Source: Thermoleophilaceae bacterium
GTDB taxonomy: Bacteria; Actinomycetota; Thermoleophilia; Solirubrobacterales; Thermoleophilaceae
Direction: 5' to 3'
Assembly: GCA_013812065.1 (NCBI GenBank)
Contig: JACCUC010000067.1
Coordinates: 1 to 15,085, forward strand
Length of the DNA stretch: 15,085 nucleotides
The notes below the pieces were generated by a model. That model was not told the DNA's origin, did no database searches, and was given only the letters and a program-made list of their open reading frames with translations. The position numbers and the translations under genes were made by a program. Shown one piece after another: positions 1 through 6,433 of this stretch; the first letter of the stretch is position 1, and every line of letters starts with the position of its first letter.

Positions 1-876
1 GACGCCGATCGCCGCCATCTTCACTGCGCCGCTCGCGCCGAGCGCGGCGAGCAGCCCCCCGCCCCCGGCGGTCCCGCCGCCGGCGACCCCGGCCGCGGCC
101 AGGGCGCTTTCCTTGAGGCCCAGCGACGGAACCACCGGCAGCGCAATCGCAAGCAGCCTACGCTGGTCTCGGACCTCCTCGCGGAAAGCCGCGCAAGCCT
201 CGCACTGGCGCAGGTGCCGGCGCAGTGACCCGCGCCGCAGCTCACCGGCGCTCGCGGTCGCTAGTTGCTCGCGGATCTCGACGCAAGGGATCTCTCGGGC
301 ACGCCGGTCGTCGATCAGGGCCGAGCGCGCTTGAAAGACGAGCGCCTTCACCTGGTTCGTCTCACAGTCGAGCACCTGTGCCACCTCGGCGTGATTGAGG
401 GCGTCGATCTCCGAGAGAACGAGGGCGGCCCTTTGGCGCTCGGGAAGGTGCTCGATGTTGGAGAGGAGCTCGCGAAGCTCCGCGCGGTGCTCGATCTCCT
501 CGGAAGGGCCAGCCCTCGACGTGCTGACCTCGACCTTCTCGACTGGGTGCTCGCGCTGAACCCGAAGCATGCTGAGGCAGCGGTTGCGGGCGATCGTGTA
601 AAGCCAAGGCTTGAGCTGGACGGACTGATCCGTGCGCGGTAGAGCCCTGAGGGCCGAGGCGAAGGTCTGCTGAAGTGCGTCCTCGGCGTCCTCATGGGAG
701 CGGAGCATGCGGCGGCAGAAGCTGAGGAGGCCGCGGTGGTGGCGGTCGTAGATGACCTCGACGGCGGAACCGTTGCCGCGCTTTGCCTCGGCCGCGAGGC
801 GCTCGTCGCCGACGGCCGCGAGAAAGCGCCGCGAGCGGGGTAGAAGCCGGGTGTGGGTGAGGGTCGATGCGTCCAA
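1..876 (-). CDS. RNA polymerase sigma-70 family (ECF-like) factor with C-terminal zinc-finger tail, partial (3' end off window)
   Basis: The reading frame is open from the TTG at 876 to the window edge, giving 292 codons with no stop. Residues 40-105 look like sigma region 2 (YDRHHRGLLSFCRRM, LKPWLYTIARNRCLSML). Residues 135-190 look like region 4, with LPERQRAALVLSEIDAL followed by the helix-turn-helix around AEVAQVLDC. After it comes an anti-sigma-like zinc motif, C198 then H221-x3-C225-x2-C228. A Gly/Ala-rich hydrophobic stretch (residues 258-292) looks like the start of a membrane segment. Sigma factors fused to an anti-sigma-like zinc domain are known in actinobacteria; here the tail probably controls the factor's own activity. 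The start is TTG because the frame is closed by TAA at about 918-916 and has no ATG or GTG before region 2. A GAGG lies about 12 bases upstream. Family confidence is high; the exact start is uncertain. Confidence 0.87.
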   Translation of the reverse strand, partial: MDASTLTHTRLLPRSRRFLAAVGDERLAAEAKRGNGSAVEVIYDRHHRGLLSFCRRMLRSHEDAEDALQQTFASALRALPRTDQSVQLKPWLYTIARNRCLSMLRVQREHPVEKVEVSTSRAGPSEEIEHRAELRELLSNIEHLPERQRAALVLSEIDALNHAEVAQVLDCETNQVKALVFQARSALIDDRRAREIPCVEIREQLATASAGELRRGSLRRHLRQCEACAAFREEVRDQRRLLAIALPVVPSLGLKESALAAAGVAGGGTAGGGGLLAALGASGAVKMAAIGV

Positions 877-1158
877 GGAGGCTCGCTCAGGCCCTCGAGC
901 AGCGTTGCGGGAGCCTTAAGGCACATGTTCCCCCTATAGACGCGACTAAGCGCCGATAGTCAGACAAAGTTGACGTGATGACGCTCAAGTTCTTGTCGTC
1001 GTCGACCGTTGCCCCGGGCCACCGGTGGTGCCTTGGACGAATGTGGACCGTCGGGCAGGCTCGCGGTGCTGATAATCAGACATGGAGCAGGGGGCACCAG
1101 CGAAACGGGGCGCCAAGGCGCCCCGTTCTCTCAGGTCGGAGCGCGGGCAGAGCACCTG
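877..1158. other. Intergenic stretch upstream of the sigma gene
   Basis: This stretch of 282 bases holds no ORF that looks coding. It must contain the promoter of the minus-strand sigma gene. A small dyad (GACTA, 8-base spacer, TAGTC; 944-961) lies about 70 bases upstream of the proposed TTG start and could be a control site, but no convincing -35/-10 pair is visible. A 10-base palindrome, CCACCGGTGG, lies at 1019-1028. The terminator-like hairpin at 1105-1126 belongs to the small secreted-protein gene on the right. Confidence 0.5.
1104..1127 (-). terminator. Strong GC hairpin after the small secreted protein gene
   Basis: An uninterrupted inverted repeat of about 11 bp, ACGGGGCGCC/GGCGCCCCGT with a two-base AA centre, sits 32-55 bases beyond the stop codon at 1159. 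In the minus-strand transcript the stem is followed by only a short T run (TTTCG), so it is a T-poor terminator of the kind common in GC-rich actinobacteria. Confidence 0.7.
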
Positions 1159-1401
1159 CTAGGGACAGACCTGCTTCGTCTGGCCGCGGTTAGCGCCCGT
1201 GCAGGTGTTCTCCGTGCCCGGCGCGTCAACGTTGCCGCGCTGGGTCTCGGTGAACTTGGGGTTGTTCTTCGACGGGTCGTCAACTGTCTTGCAACCCGGA
1301 TCGCCGGCCTCACAGGGCGGCGCGTCGGCGAAGGCCGCGCCCGCTGGAACCGCGAGGGCAAGAGCGGCCAGCATGCTGGCCGTCAGGGTCCTACGCTTCA
1401 T
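1159..1401 (-). CDS. Small secreted cysteine-containing protein, 80 aa, function unknown
   Basis: The protein has a clear Sec signal peptide: MKRR, a hydrophobic core over residues 8-23, and a likely cleavage site after AAFA near residue 25. The mature part is about 55 residues, hydrophilic, rich in Asn, Thr and Asp, with four cysteines (PPCEAGDPGCKT, NTCTGAN, QVCP at the very end), so two disulfides are possible. The ATG start is fixed by a near-perfect ribosome binding site, AAGGAGG, six bases upstream. A strong hairpin follows the stop. It lies 45 bases downstream of a second, broken gene of the same general design (1447-1644), so the two were probably co-transcribed and may be distant paralogues. 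I do not recognise the family and assign no function. Confidence 0.8.
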   Translation of the reverse strand: MKRRTLTASMLAALALAVPAGAAFADAPPCEAGDPGCKTVDDPSKNNPKFTETQRGNVDAPGTENTCTGANRGQTKQVCP

Positions 1402-1446
1402 GAGTACCTCCTTGAGCCCTTTCGGGCGAGGATCGCTGCCGTTGCC

Positions 1447-1644
1447 TTACCTCTGCTTCTCGAAGGGGCCGGGGCCGTCGTCGGTACGAGTCGGGTCACC
1501 GTTCTGCCCTTTGGCGTCACACGCCGGCGAGTTCGCCTTGCCGGGTGGAAAGCAGGTGGGCTGAGCGCCCACCGCGGCGGCCGGTACGGCCAAGCCGACG
1601 GCCAGGGCGGCGGTTGCCGCAATACCTCACTTCGTGCGCTTCAT
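1447..1644 (-). pseudogene. Small secreted protein gene with an in-frame TGA at codon 6
   Basis: An excellent ribosome binding site (AAAGGAGG) precedes ATG AAG CGC ACG AAG, then TGA at 1627-1629. The same frame then stays open for 59 more codons to TAA at 1447. It reads as a textbook signal peptide (GIAATAALAVGLAVPAAAVG) followed by a short mature part with two cysteines (PTCFPPGKANSPACDAKG) and a polar Asp/Pro/Gly-rich tail. Replacing TGA by TGG (Trp) would give a normal 65-residue secreted protein, so a single G-to-A change or a base-calling error explains the break. No start with its own binding site is seen after the stop. It sits just upstream of the intact 80-residue secreted protein, in the same orientation. 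The function is unknown. Confidence 0.7.
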
Positions 1645-2000
1645 GGGACCTCCTTTGTTGCGACCTCTCCCGCTTGAGCCCGCTGGCTTTGAAGGTTTGC
1701 GCTCGTCGCGAGGCTTCCCCCTGCTCGCGAGCACGACCTTCCCTATGTGTCCGAGGACGCAGGCGACGGAGCGAAGTTGGAAAGCTGCCACAGGATTTTT
1801 CGACACTCGCCTCGAGCGACCGCCGGCAGGGAAGCTCGAAGAGCCGAAGCCTGGCCAGTGGGTCACTTTCCACCGGCTCCTGTCGATAACGCTCCCTTGG
1901 AGCGCACCCTGTATAGAGGGACGACGGGCGCTCCGTCGGAGCGCCCGTCGAGCCCAGACGAGGGCCAGGAGCCCATTATCGGGCTAGCCCACGAGTAGTG
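1645..2000. other. Long intergenic stretch with no recognisable gene
   Basis: This stretch of 356 bases separates the broken secreted-protein gene (start 1644) from the stop of the rodlin-like gene (2001). Short open frames exist on both strands, but none has a plausible protein composition or binding site. It should hold the promoter of the minus-strand gene starting at 1644, though I see no clear -35/-10 pair. The only strong element is the hairpin at 1922-1950. Confidence 0.5.
1922..1950 (-). terminator. Strong GC hairpin after the rodlin-like gene
   Basis: A perfect 13-bp stem (CGACGGGCGCTCC paired with GGAGCGCCCGTCG) with a 3-base GTC loop lies about 50 bases past the stop at 2001. No T tract follows in the minus-strand transcript, so it would be a T-poor terminator or an RNA 3'-end stabiliser. 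Confidence 0.65.
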
Positions 2001-2300
2001 CTACCCGGGACGGCCGGTCCGCTGGCCAGTCGTGACGGTCTGGTCTGCGTCTGCGTCACACGGAGCGCTTCCGTCCTGGAGGTCCTGCGCGAGGACCACG
2101 ACGTTGACATCGCAGATGTTCGCGGCTGCATTCACCGGGACGGTGATCGCCACGTTGTTCCTGCTGACATCCAGGTCGATATTGACGAGACCTTGCTGGG
2201 GCTGCGCCGACGCGGGACCGGCAGCTAGACCGACAGAGATGGCTCCGGTCACCAGGACGGCCGCGAAGCGAGACCTGCGGCTGCGAACGAGCTTGGGCAT
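2001..2300 (-). CDS. Small secreted protein, rodlin/chaplin-like, 99 aa
   Basis: The N-terminus MPKLVRSRRSRF, a hydrophobic core (residues 13-27) and a cleavage site near GPASA-QPQQ form a clear signal peptide. The mature part alternates hydrophobic and polar residues (GLVNIDLDVS, NVAITVPVNAAANICDVNVVVL), has two cysteines (C63 and C81) and ends in an acidic Asp/Thr/Gly-rich tail. Alternating beta-type segments around the phrase DVNVVVLAQDL recall streptomycete rodlins and chaplins, surface proteins that assemble into amyloid-like layers. That is resemblance by eye only. GGAAGGAG four bases before the ATG fixes the start. The gene ends at a strong hairpin and appears to be its own transcription unit. 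The alternative is an unrelated small exported protein of an uncharacterised actinobacterial family. Confidence 0.75.
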   Translation of the reverse strand: MPKLVRSRRSRFAAVLVTGAISVGLAAGPASAQPQQGLVNIDLDVSRNNVAITVPVNAAANICDVNVVVLAQDLQDGSAPCDADADQTVTTGQRTGRPG

Positions 2301-2420
2301 GCAACTCCTTCCGTTTGAATTGCTCTACGCATGCTGAAACGCCCGTGTCTCGGGTAGGTTGGGGGCGTAGCGTCTCGTCAACCGGCCGTGACGCTCACGC
2401 GCCAGCATCTTGCCGCGCGT

Positions 2421-2933
2421 CTACCAGCGTCCGGAAACCCAGCGCGCTCTGATCGCCACCAGCAGCAGCGCGAGCAGACTCGCGACGATGGCAAACACAT
2501 CGACGAGAGCGAGTACGCCGACGAGAGCGCTGCCCGAGCTCTCGCCGTAGCTTGCGAAGATGACCGCCGGAGTCTCGGTCTTTGGGCCAGGGGCAAAGTG
2601 GACGAGCACGATGACCGCCCCGAGGACGAGGGAGGCGACCAGCCAGTATCCGGCCCAAAAGCGCCTTCGCACCGTGAAGACGATGCCCGGGACAAGGATC
2701 AGATAGACGAGCAGGCTCGCGGTGAACGGGGTGATCGGCGCCTGGAACGGCCAGCCGCTGTGGTTCCAGTCCCTGTCGACACCGTAGGAGAGCACGAGCT
2801 CTCCGCGGATCACATGGTCGGCGTGATGGATCAGAGCGAGTACGGTCACCAGGCCTGCCAGCGCGATCAACAGGCGCCGAAGTCGACCGACCCGAGGATC
2901 GGCTGCCTCTGAGCGTGTCGGCGTGGGCGTCAA
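2421..2933 (-). CDS. Four-helix integral membrane protein, 170 aa, function unknown
   Basis: Four hydrophobic segments are visible at about residues 19-37, 70-90, 92-113 and 136-162. The motif IHHADHVIRGE follows the first helix, giving a cluster of three histidines and two acidic residues that could bind a metal or heme or sit at an active site; this is inference. The loop between helices 1 and 2 (YGVDRDWNHSGWPFQ) is rich in Trp. The start is TTG at 2933, whose TTGA overlaps the TGA stop of the monooxygenase-like gene upstream, so translation is probably coupled. No ATG or GTG gives an equally good N-terminus. It is the last gene of the minus-strand redox operon that begins near 4760. I do not recognise a named family. 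Confidence 0.82.
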   Translation of the reverse strand: MTPTPTRSEAADPRVGRLRRLLIALAGLVTVLALIHHADHVIRGELVLSYGVDRDWNHSGWPFQAPITPFTASLLVYLILVPGIVFTVRRRFWAGYWLVASLVLGAVIVLVHFAPGPKTETPAVIFASYGESSGSALVGVLALVDVFAIVASLLALLLVAIRARWVSGRW

Positions 2934-3250
2934 GACCGCGCTCCTCCGCCGTCGCCGACAACGGGTGTCGCCTCGTAGTGGCTCATCTCCTCGATGTCTT
3001 CGAAGAAGGGTCGGACCGCGGCGAAGAAGGCTCTGAACTCCTCGCCGCGCCGGAAGCCCTGCTCATGTCCCTCGCGGGAGTCCCACTCGATGCGGAGTAT
3101 GTAGCGCTCCGGCTCCTCGACTCCACGCGCGAGGTCGTACGCGAAACAGTGTGGTGAGCGCTGGAGCGAGGACGCTGCCGCGCCGTACGCGGCTTCGAAC
3201 TCGTCCCGGCGCTCGCTCGGAACTCGATAGCGGATGTACTCGATGATCAT
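2930..3250 (-). CDS. Antibiotic biosynthesis monooxygenase (ABM) / YgiN-like family protein, 106 aa
   Basis: The fold signature is a short ferredoxin-like alpha/beta protein: first strand MIIEYIRYRVP, then a helix (RRDEFEAAYGAAASSLQ), then SPHCFAYDLARGVEEPERYILRIEWDS, with the typical RIEW strand and following HEQGFR segment, and a C-terminal EDIEEMSHYE strand. ABM-domain proteins act on quinones and polyketide phenols or are dimeric enzymes of uncharacterised substrate, without metal or flavin. The length is normal for the family. AAGGAGC seven bases before the ATG fixes the start. It lies 39 bases downstream of a DUF1772 gene and overlaps the next membrane-protein gene by four bases. DUF1772 and ABM proteins both occur in aromatic or anthrone oxidation contexts, so a quinone or aromatic detoxification role is plausible but unproven. 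Confidence 0.85.
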   Translation of the reverse strand: MIIEYIRYRVPSERRDEFEAAYGAAASSLQRSPHCFAYDLARGVEEPERYILRIEWDSREGHEQGFRRGEEFRAFFAAVRPFFEDIEEMSHYEATPVVGDGGGARS

Positions 3251-3289
3251 CGGGCTCCTTGGGTCGTGGGCTGGCGGATGAAGACACCG

Positions 3290-3742
3290 TCACGCGTGGA
3301 GGCACGCGATCACCAGCAGCACGAAGGCAGCGCTGTCGAGGACTGTTCGGACCGTGTGGATCGCGTCCCAGCGGCGACGTAGCCGTCGCCACTCGTTCGG
3401 GTCGCCCGGCTCTTCCCAGCCCAGCACGGCGACGTTGATCGGCATGTTCCCGGCGAAGGTCAGGACGAGCATCCCCGCCAGGCATGCGCTCGCGATTCCG
3501 GCGTACATCGCGATCTGACCACTCGAGACGACCGCGGTCAGCGTCGCCACCGTCACCGTGGCGGCCATCTGAGGCGCTTGGACGATCCCGAAGCGCCGGT
3601 ACATCGCCTTCTCCGCGTGTATCTCCTCGAGGTGGTCGAGACGCCCGAGCGCGGGATGGACCACGCCCCAGGAGCAAAGCTCCATCCCCGCGAGGGACCC
3701 AGCGAGCAGTGTTGCGGCGGCGAGCAGAAGCGTCTCAGTCAC
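3290..3742 (-). CDS. DUF1772 (anthrone-oxygenase-like) membrane protein, 150 aa
   Basis: There are hydrophobic segments at about residues 4-21, 56-75, 79-98 and 131-148. Family hallmarks are present: the NMPINVAVLGW segment after the third helix, then a basic WRRLRRRWDAIHTVRT stretch leading into the last helix, which matches the usual N-x-P-x-N ... R-x-x-W-x-x-x-H-x-x-R pattern of DUF1772. The family includes fungal anthrone oxygenases and many bacterial membrane proteins of unknown substrate. The start is GTG at 3742, 12 bases after the stop of the NAD(P)H-binding gene, with GAGAGG eight bases upstream. It is the middle gene of the divergent operon next to the LysR regulator. The domain call is fairly firm; the substrate is unknown. 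Confidence 0.83.
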   Translation of the reverse strand: MTETLLLAAATLLAGSLAGMELCSWGVVHPALGRLDHLEEIHAEKAMYRRFGIVQAPQMAATVTVATLTAVVSSGQIAMYAGIASACLAGMLVLTFAGNMPINVAVLGWEEPGDPNEWRRLRRRWDAIHTVRTVLDSAAFVLLVIACLHA

Positions 3743-3754
3743 CGTGGCGGCCTC

Positions 3755-4408
3755 TCACAGCGTCACCTCGACCGTCTCGCGAACGAACCTTCGCTCGCTG
3801 AGCTCGCGCACGAGAAGATCGGCGACATCGGCGCGCGGCACGTGCGCCCGGACCGAGAAGGGGAGCCCCGGACCGGCTCGGTAACGCCCGGTGGCGGGAT
3901 CGTCGGTCAGGCGGCTCGGCCGCACGATCGTCCACTGGCGATCACTGGCCCGTACGAGGCGCTCCTGGGCCTCCTTGTCGGCGAGCTCGGCGCGCAGAAG
4001 GGTCCGGAAGACGATCACGCGAAAGTGCGCGGGGGCTCGGCCGTGGCTGTCGCCCACCCCCCAGGAGGACTGGCACAGGAACCTGGGCACGTCAGCTGAC
4101 CTCATCGCGCGGAGCACGTTGGCCGTGCCATCCGCGCAGAGCCTCCGCTGACGGCGCTGGCCATGGAGCAGCGTGCGCAGGAGGTCGTGACCGCCGACAG
4201 CCCAGACCACGGCGTCTTGGCCTGGCATGGTGGCTTCGAGAGTCTCAGGGGCGAGGACGTCGCCACGAGCCGCGGTGAGATGGCTGTGGTCGATCTCGAG
4301 GCTCGAGGGCTGGCGCGCGAAGGCGGTGACCTCGTGGCCCTCCGCCAAGGCGCGATCGACGATGCGCCGGCCACTCGCACCACCCGCTCCGAGCACAAGG
4401 ACTCTCAC
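3755..4408 (-). CDS. NAD(P)H-binding atypical short-chain dehydrogenase / NmrA-like protein, 217 aa
   Basis: The N-terminal Rossmann fold is explicit: RVLVLGAGGASGRRIVDRAL holds the glycine-rich GAGGASG loop, followed by TAFARQPSSL, GDVLAPETLEATM and a DAVVWAVGG strand. Later come FLCQSSWGVGDS and TIVRPSRLTDDPATGRY, where atypical SDRs place the substrate pocket, and a VPRADVADLLVRELSE helix typical of the NAD(P)H-binding_10 group. Members act as NAD(P)H reductases, epimerases or redox sensors. The start is GTG at 4408. Its GTGA overlaps the TGA that closes the degraded paralogue upstream, which shows the two were once translationally coupled. The gene itself looks intact. It belongs to the operon divergent from the LysR-type regulator. 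Confidence 0.88.
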   Translation of the reverse strand: MRVLVLGAGGASGRRIVDRALAEGHEVTAFARQPSSLEIDHSHLTAARGDVLAPETLEATMPGQDAVVWAVGGHDLLRTLLHGQRRQRRLCADGTANVLRAMRSADVPRFLCQSSWGVGDSHGRAPAHFRVIVFRTLLRAELADKEAQERLVRASDRQWTIVRPSRLTDDPATGRYRAGPGLPFSVRAHVPRADVADLLVRELSERRFVRETVEVTL

Positions 4409-4760
4409 GATCTCGCCCGCGCTCGTGCCTCACACCAGGCACGCACCGTGGTCTCGGGAGCCCCGATAAGGTCGTTGGCCGGTAGAGGATCGCCGCGCTC
4501 GCCGAGCCGACCCAGCAGGCCCATGATCGCGATCGCCGGCTTGAGGCTGCGACGCCGGCGAGTCGACCCCGCACGTGGCACGGCAGGGTGTCGGTGACGA
4601 AGGTCGGTCGGAAGAAGTTGAAGGGAACGCCGCTCGACTCGATCGCCCGCTCGGCGGCGAGCTTCGCGCGGAGGCCGTCGTAGAGCAGCCGGCGGGCCAC
4701 GAAGCCTCCGAGCAAGCCGGTGGCACCGACTACGACGATGGTCTGGGGAGCTCGGCCCAT
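4405..4760 (-). pseudogene. Remnant of a second NAD(P)H-binding protein with two internal deletions and a frameshift
   Basis: Three separate pieces of one family can be read in order. Residues 1-26 give the Rossmann start (TIVVVGATGLLGGFVARRLL). This jumps directly to a segment normally found mid-protein (LRAKLAAERAIESSGVPF, FFRPTFVTDTLP). After about 4555 the frame changes, and the typical C-terminus appears (LKPAIAIMGLLGRLGERGDP, ANDLIGAPETTVRAW), ending at TGA 4405-4407. About 80-100 residues are missing at the first junction (near 4681-4690) and a similar amount near 4545-4560. The final TGA overlaps the GTG of the intact NAD(P)H-binding gene. The ATG at 4760 has no obvious binding site. 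Full-length relatives are usually near 280-300 residues. It cannot make a functional enzyme. Confidence 0.8.
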
Positions 4761-4818
4761 CGATGCCGAAGTTACGGCCCGCCGTCCTCCCTGTCCAAGA
4801 CCGGTCGCCGCCTTACCG

Positions 4819-4833
4819 ATAGGCTTCGCCTAT
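4819..4833. promoter_or_regulatory. Candidate LysR-type regulator binding box (T-N11-A)
   Basis: A perfect interrupted palindrome ATAGGC-TTC-GCCTAT lies in the 71-base gap between the divergent redox operon and the LysR-type gene. It fits the T-N11-A rule for LysR-type sites (T4820, A4832). It covers the A and T of the regulator's ATG (4832-4834), so binding would repress the regulator's own expression directly and could act on the divergent operon. The site is seen in sequence; the role is inference. Confidence 0.55.
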
Positions 4834-5787
4834 GGCGCTCGACCTGCGCCGACTTCGGTACTTCCTCGCTGTGGCCGAGGAGCTTCACTTCGGTCGTGCC
4901 GCGGCGCGGCTGTACATCGCTCAGCCCTCGCTGAGTCAGCAGGTCCGGACTCTCGAGCGGGACTCGGAGTGGAGCTCCTACGTCGAGACAAGCGCCGCGT
5001 CGCCCTCACGGGGGCGGGTGAGGCGCTACTGCGCGAGGGCCGCCGCACCCTGGCTCAGGCCGAGCGGGCGGTCGACGCCGCCCGCGCCGCCGGGGCGGGC
5101 GCGGCGGGCTCTCTGACCGTTGGCTTCATGGGCTCGGCAGGGCGGCGACTCCTACCACTCGTGGTGCGTGACTTTCGCGCCCGATACCCGCGCGTCTCTG
5201 TCGAGATCCAGGAGATCACCCTACCCGAGACCAACCGTGCCGTCCGGGACTCGGTCGTCGACGTCGCGTTCGTTCGGCCGATCGACGACGACCCCGAGCT
5301 CGTCGTCGAGGCCTTGCCGAACGACGGCCTCGTCGCCGTTCTACCCAGAGGACACGCCCTTGCGGGCTCTTCGTCCCTGCCTCTCGCGGGCCTCGCGGGA
5401 GAGAGCTTCGTGAGGCCCAACGGCGACTCCATGCTCGGCCCGTGGATGAGCTTTCTGGCCACCATCTGCGACCGCCACGGCTTCCATCCCCGCTTCACCG
5501 AGGTCGAGGCGTCGAGTCTTCAGGCGATAGTTGGTGTCGTGGCTGCCGGCGACGGCATCTCGATCATGTCGGCGACTACGCACACCCTGCCCCGCGACGG
5601 GGTCGTCGCCGTGGCGATCGAGGACGAGAGCATGCCCCTGGCCCTCGCGTGGCGGCGGGCCGATCACTCGCGTGTCTTGGCGAGGTTCGTAGCGCTTGCG
5701 CGAGAGGCCGCGGGCGCGCTAGCGCGCTCCGGGATGACGCAGAAGCTTCCCTCGGAGAACCCCTGCGGGTCGAGTCCGAGCGCGTGA
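4832..5787 (+). pseudogene. LysR-type transcriptional regulator with a one-base frameshift
   Basis: The ATG at 4832 opens the classic winged helix-turn-helix (LRRLRYFLAVAEELHFGRAA, ARLYIAQPSLSQQVRTLER). After D44 the frame breaks at 4964-4965. Restoring one C would read D-L-G-V-E-L-L-R-R-D-K and join the rest: RRVALTGAGEALL, then the substrate-binding domain (GSLTVGFMGSAGRRLLPLVV through AIEDESMPLALAWRRAD). The repaired protein would be about 318 residues, the usual size plus a tail of some 25. Such regulators respond to a small ligand and often control the divergent neighbour, here the NAD(P)H-binding/DUF1772/ABM operon. The 3' end runs 124 bases into the opposite-strand AhpD-like gene. No binding site precedes the ATG. 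Either a recent pseudogene or a sequencing error is possible; the rest of the frame looks well conserved. Confidence 0.85.
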
Positions 5788-6377
5788 TTGAAGCGAGCGC
5801 GATGGTTCTCGAGCGCGATCACGTTCGTCAGCTCGACTAGCTGCGCGTCGTCGAAGTAGTCACCCAGACGCGCGAAAAGGTCGTCGGTGACCTCGGCGGG
5901 CGTCCTCGTCATCGCGGTTGCATAGTCGAGGATGAGCTTCTCGAGCTCAGAGAAGGCGTCGCTCTCGCGATAGCGCGGAAGCTCACGCAGCTGGCGCTCG
6001 GGCACACCCTGGCCGTGTGAGACCCACGAGCCGAAGTCCATGCACCACTCGCACCCCACCACCGCGGCGGCCTTCAGTTCGGCCAGGAGCTTGAGCCGCT
6101 CGTCGACCCGGTGCGAACGCTCGACCACGGTCTCGAAGCTCCCGTAGCCCATCAGCAGACGCGGGTGGTGGAGGTAGGCGTCGACGGTCGACAGCGGGCG
6201 CCCGAAGCGCCGGCGCCCGTACCAGCGGGCAGCCCTGGCCAGCAGACCGCGCGGCGGCGACCCGAGGCGGCCGGTCCCAGCGCCCGCGGCGCCTGCGGCT
6301 CCCCCAGCCGGCCTCCGGGACAGCGCCAACACCAGCAGCCCGATCCGCATCACGGTCCGCCGTTGCAACTTGTTCAT
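5664..6377 (-). CDS. Carboxymuconolactone decarboxylase / AhpD-like family protein, 237 aa
   Basis: The core matches the AhpD-like fold: HPRLLMGYGSFETVV, then ERLKLLAELKAAAVVGCEWCMDFGS with the C109-x-x-C112 pair at the head of a helix and E100 before it, then FSELEKLILDYATAMTRTP and VELTNVIALENHRARFNHAL. Family members are thiol peroxidase partners or decarboxylases. The CEWCMDFG version lacks the AhpD histidine four residues after the second cysteine. An N-terminal stretch (residues 11-35) is hydrophobic and Gly/Ala-rich and may be a membrane anchor. The ATG at 6377 is preferred over a TTG at 6407 because GAGGAGG sits six bases before it. It is divergent from the TetR gene, which probably controls it through the paired palindromes between them. 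The last 41 codons overlap the LysR gene in antisense. Confidence 0.85.
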   Translation of the reverse strand: MNKLQRRTVMRIGLLVLALSRRPAGGAAGAAGAGTGRLGSPPRGLLARAARWYGRRRFGRPLSTVDAYLHHPRLLMGYGSFETVVERSHRVDERLKLLAELKAAAVVGCEWCMDFGSWVSHGQGVPERQLRELPRYRESDAFSELEKLILDYATAMTRTPAEVTDDLFARLGDYFDDAQLVELTNVIALENHRARFNHALGLDPQGFSEGSFCVIPERASAPAASRASATNLAKTRE

Positions 6378-6398
6378 CTCCGCCTCCTCGATCCGCCT

Positions 6399-6416
6399 AC
6401 CGAACAACGATTCGGT
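6399..6416. promoter_or_regulatory. Candidate TetR operator, site 1
   Basis: The inverted repeat ACCGAA-CAACGA-TTCGGT shares the CGAA-N6-TTCGGT layout of the second site 35 bases away. It lies in the divergent gap just upstream of the AhpD-like gene start, where it could block that gene's promoter. The sequence match between the two sites is seen directly; binding is inferred. Confidence 0.6.
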
Positions 6417-6433
6417 TTCCCACTGCTTACCCT

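Noticed and set aside
348..926. Minus-strand open frame of 192 codons with an ATG at 926
   Set aside because: It is out of frame with the sigma motifs and is Ser/Arg/Pro-rich. The sigma protein lies in a neighbouring frame starting at TTG 876.
975..1193. Small plus-strand ORF in the gap right of the sigma gene
   Set aside because: It has no ribosome binding site and an implausible Trp/Arg/Gly-rich composition, and it crosses the hairpin and the 3' end of the secreted-protein gene.
1627..1629. TGA at codon 6 read as selenocysteine
   Set aside because: It would place the residue inside a signal peptide, and no hairpin of the selenocysteine type is evident just downstream; a Trp codon change is simpler.
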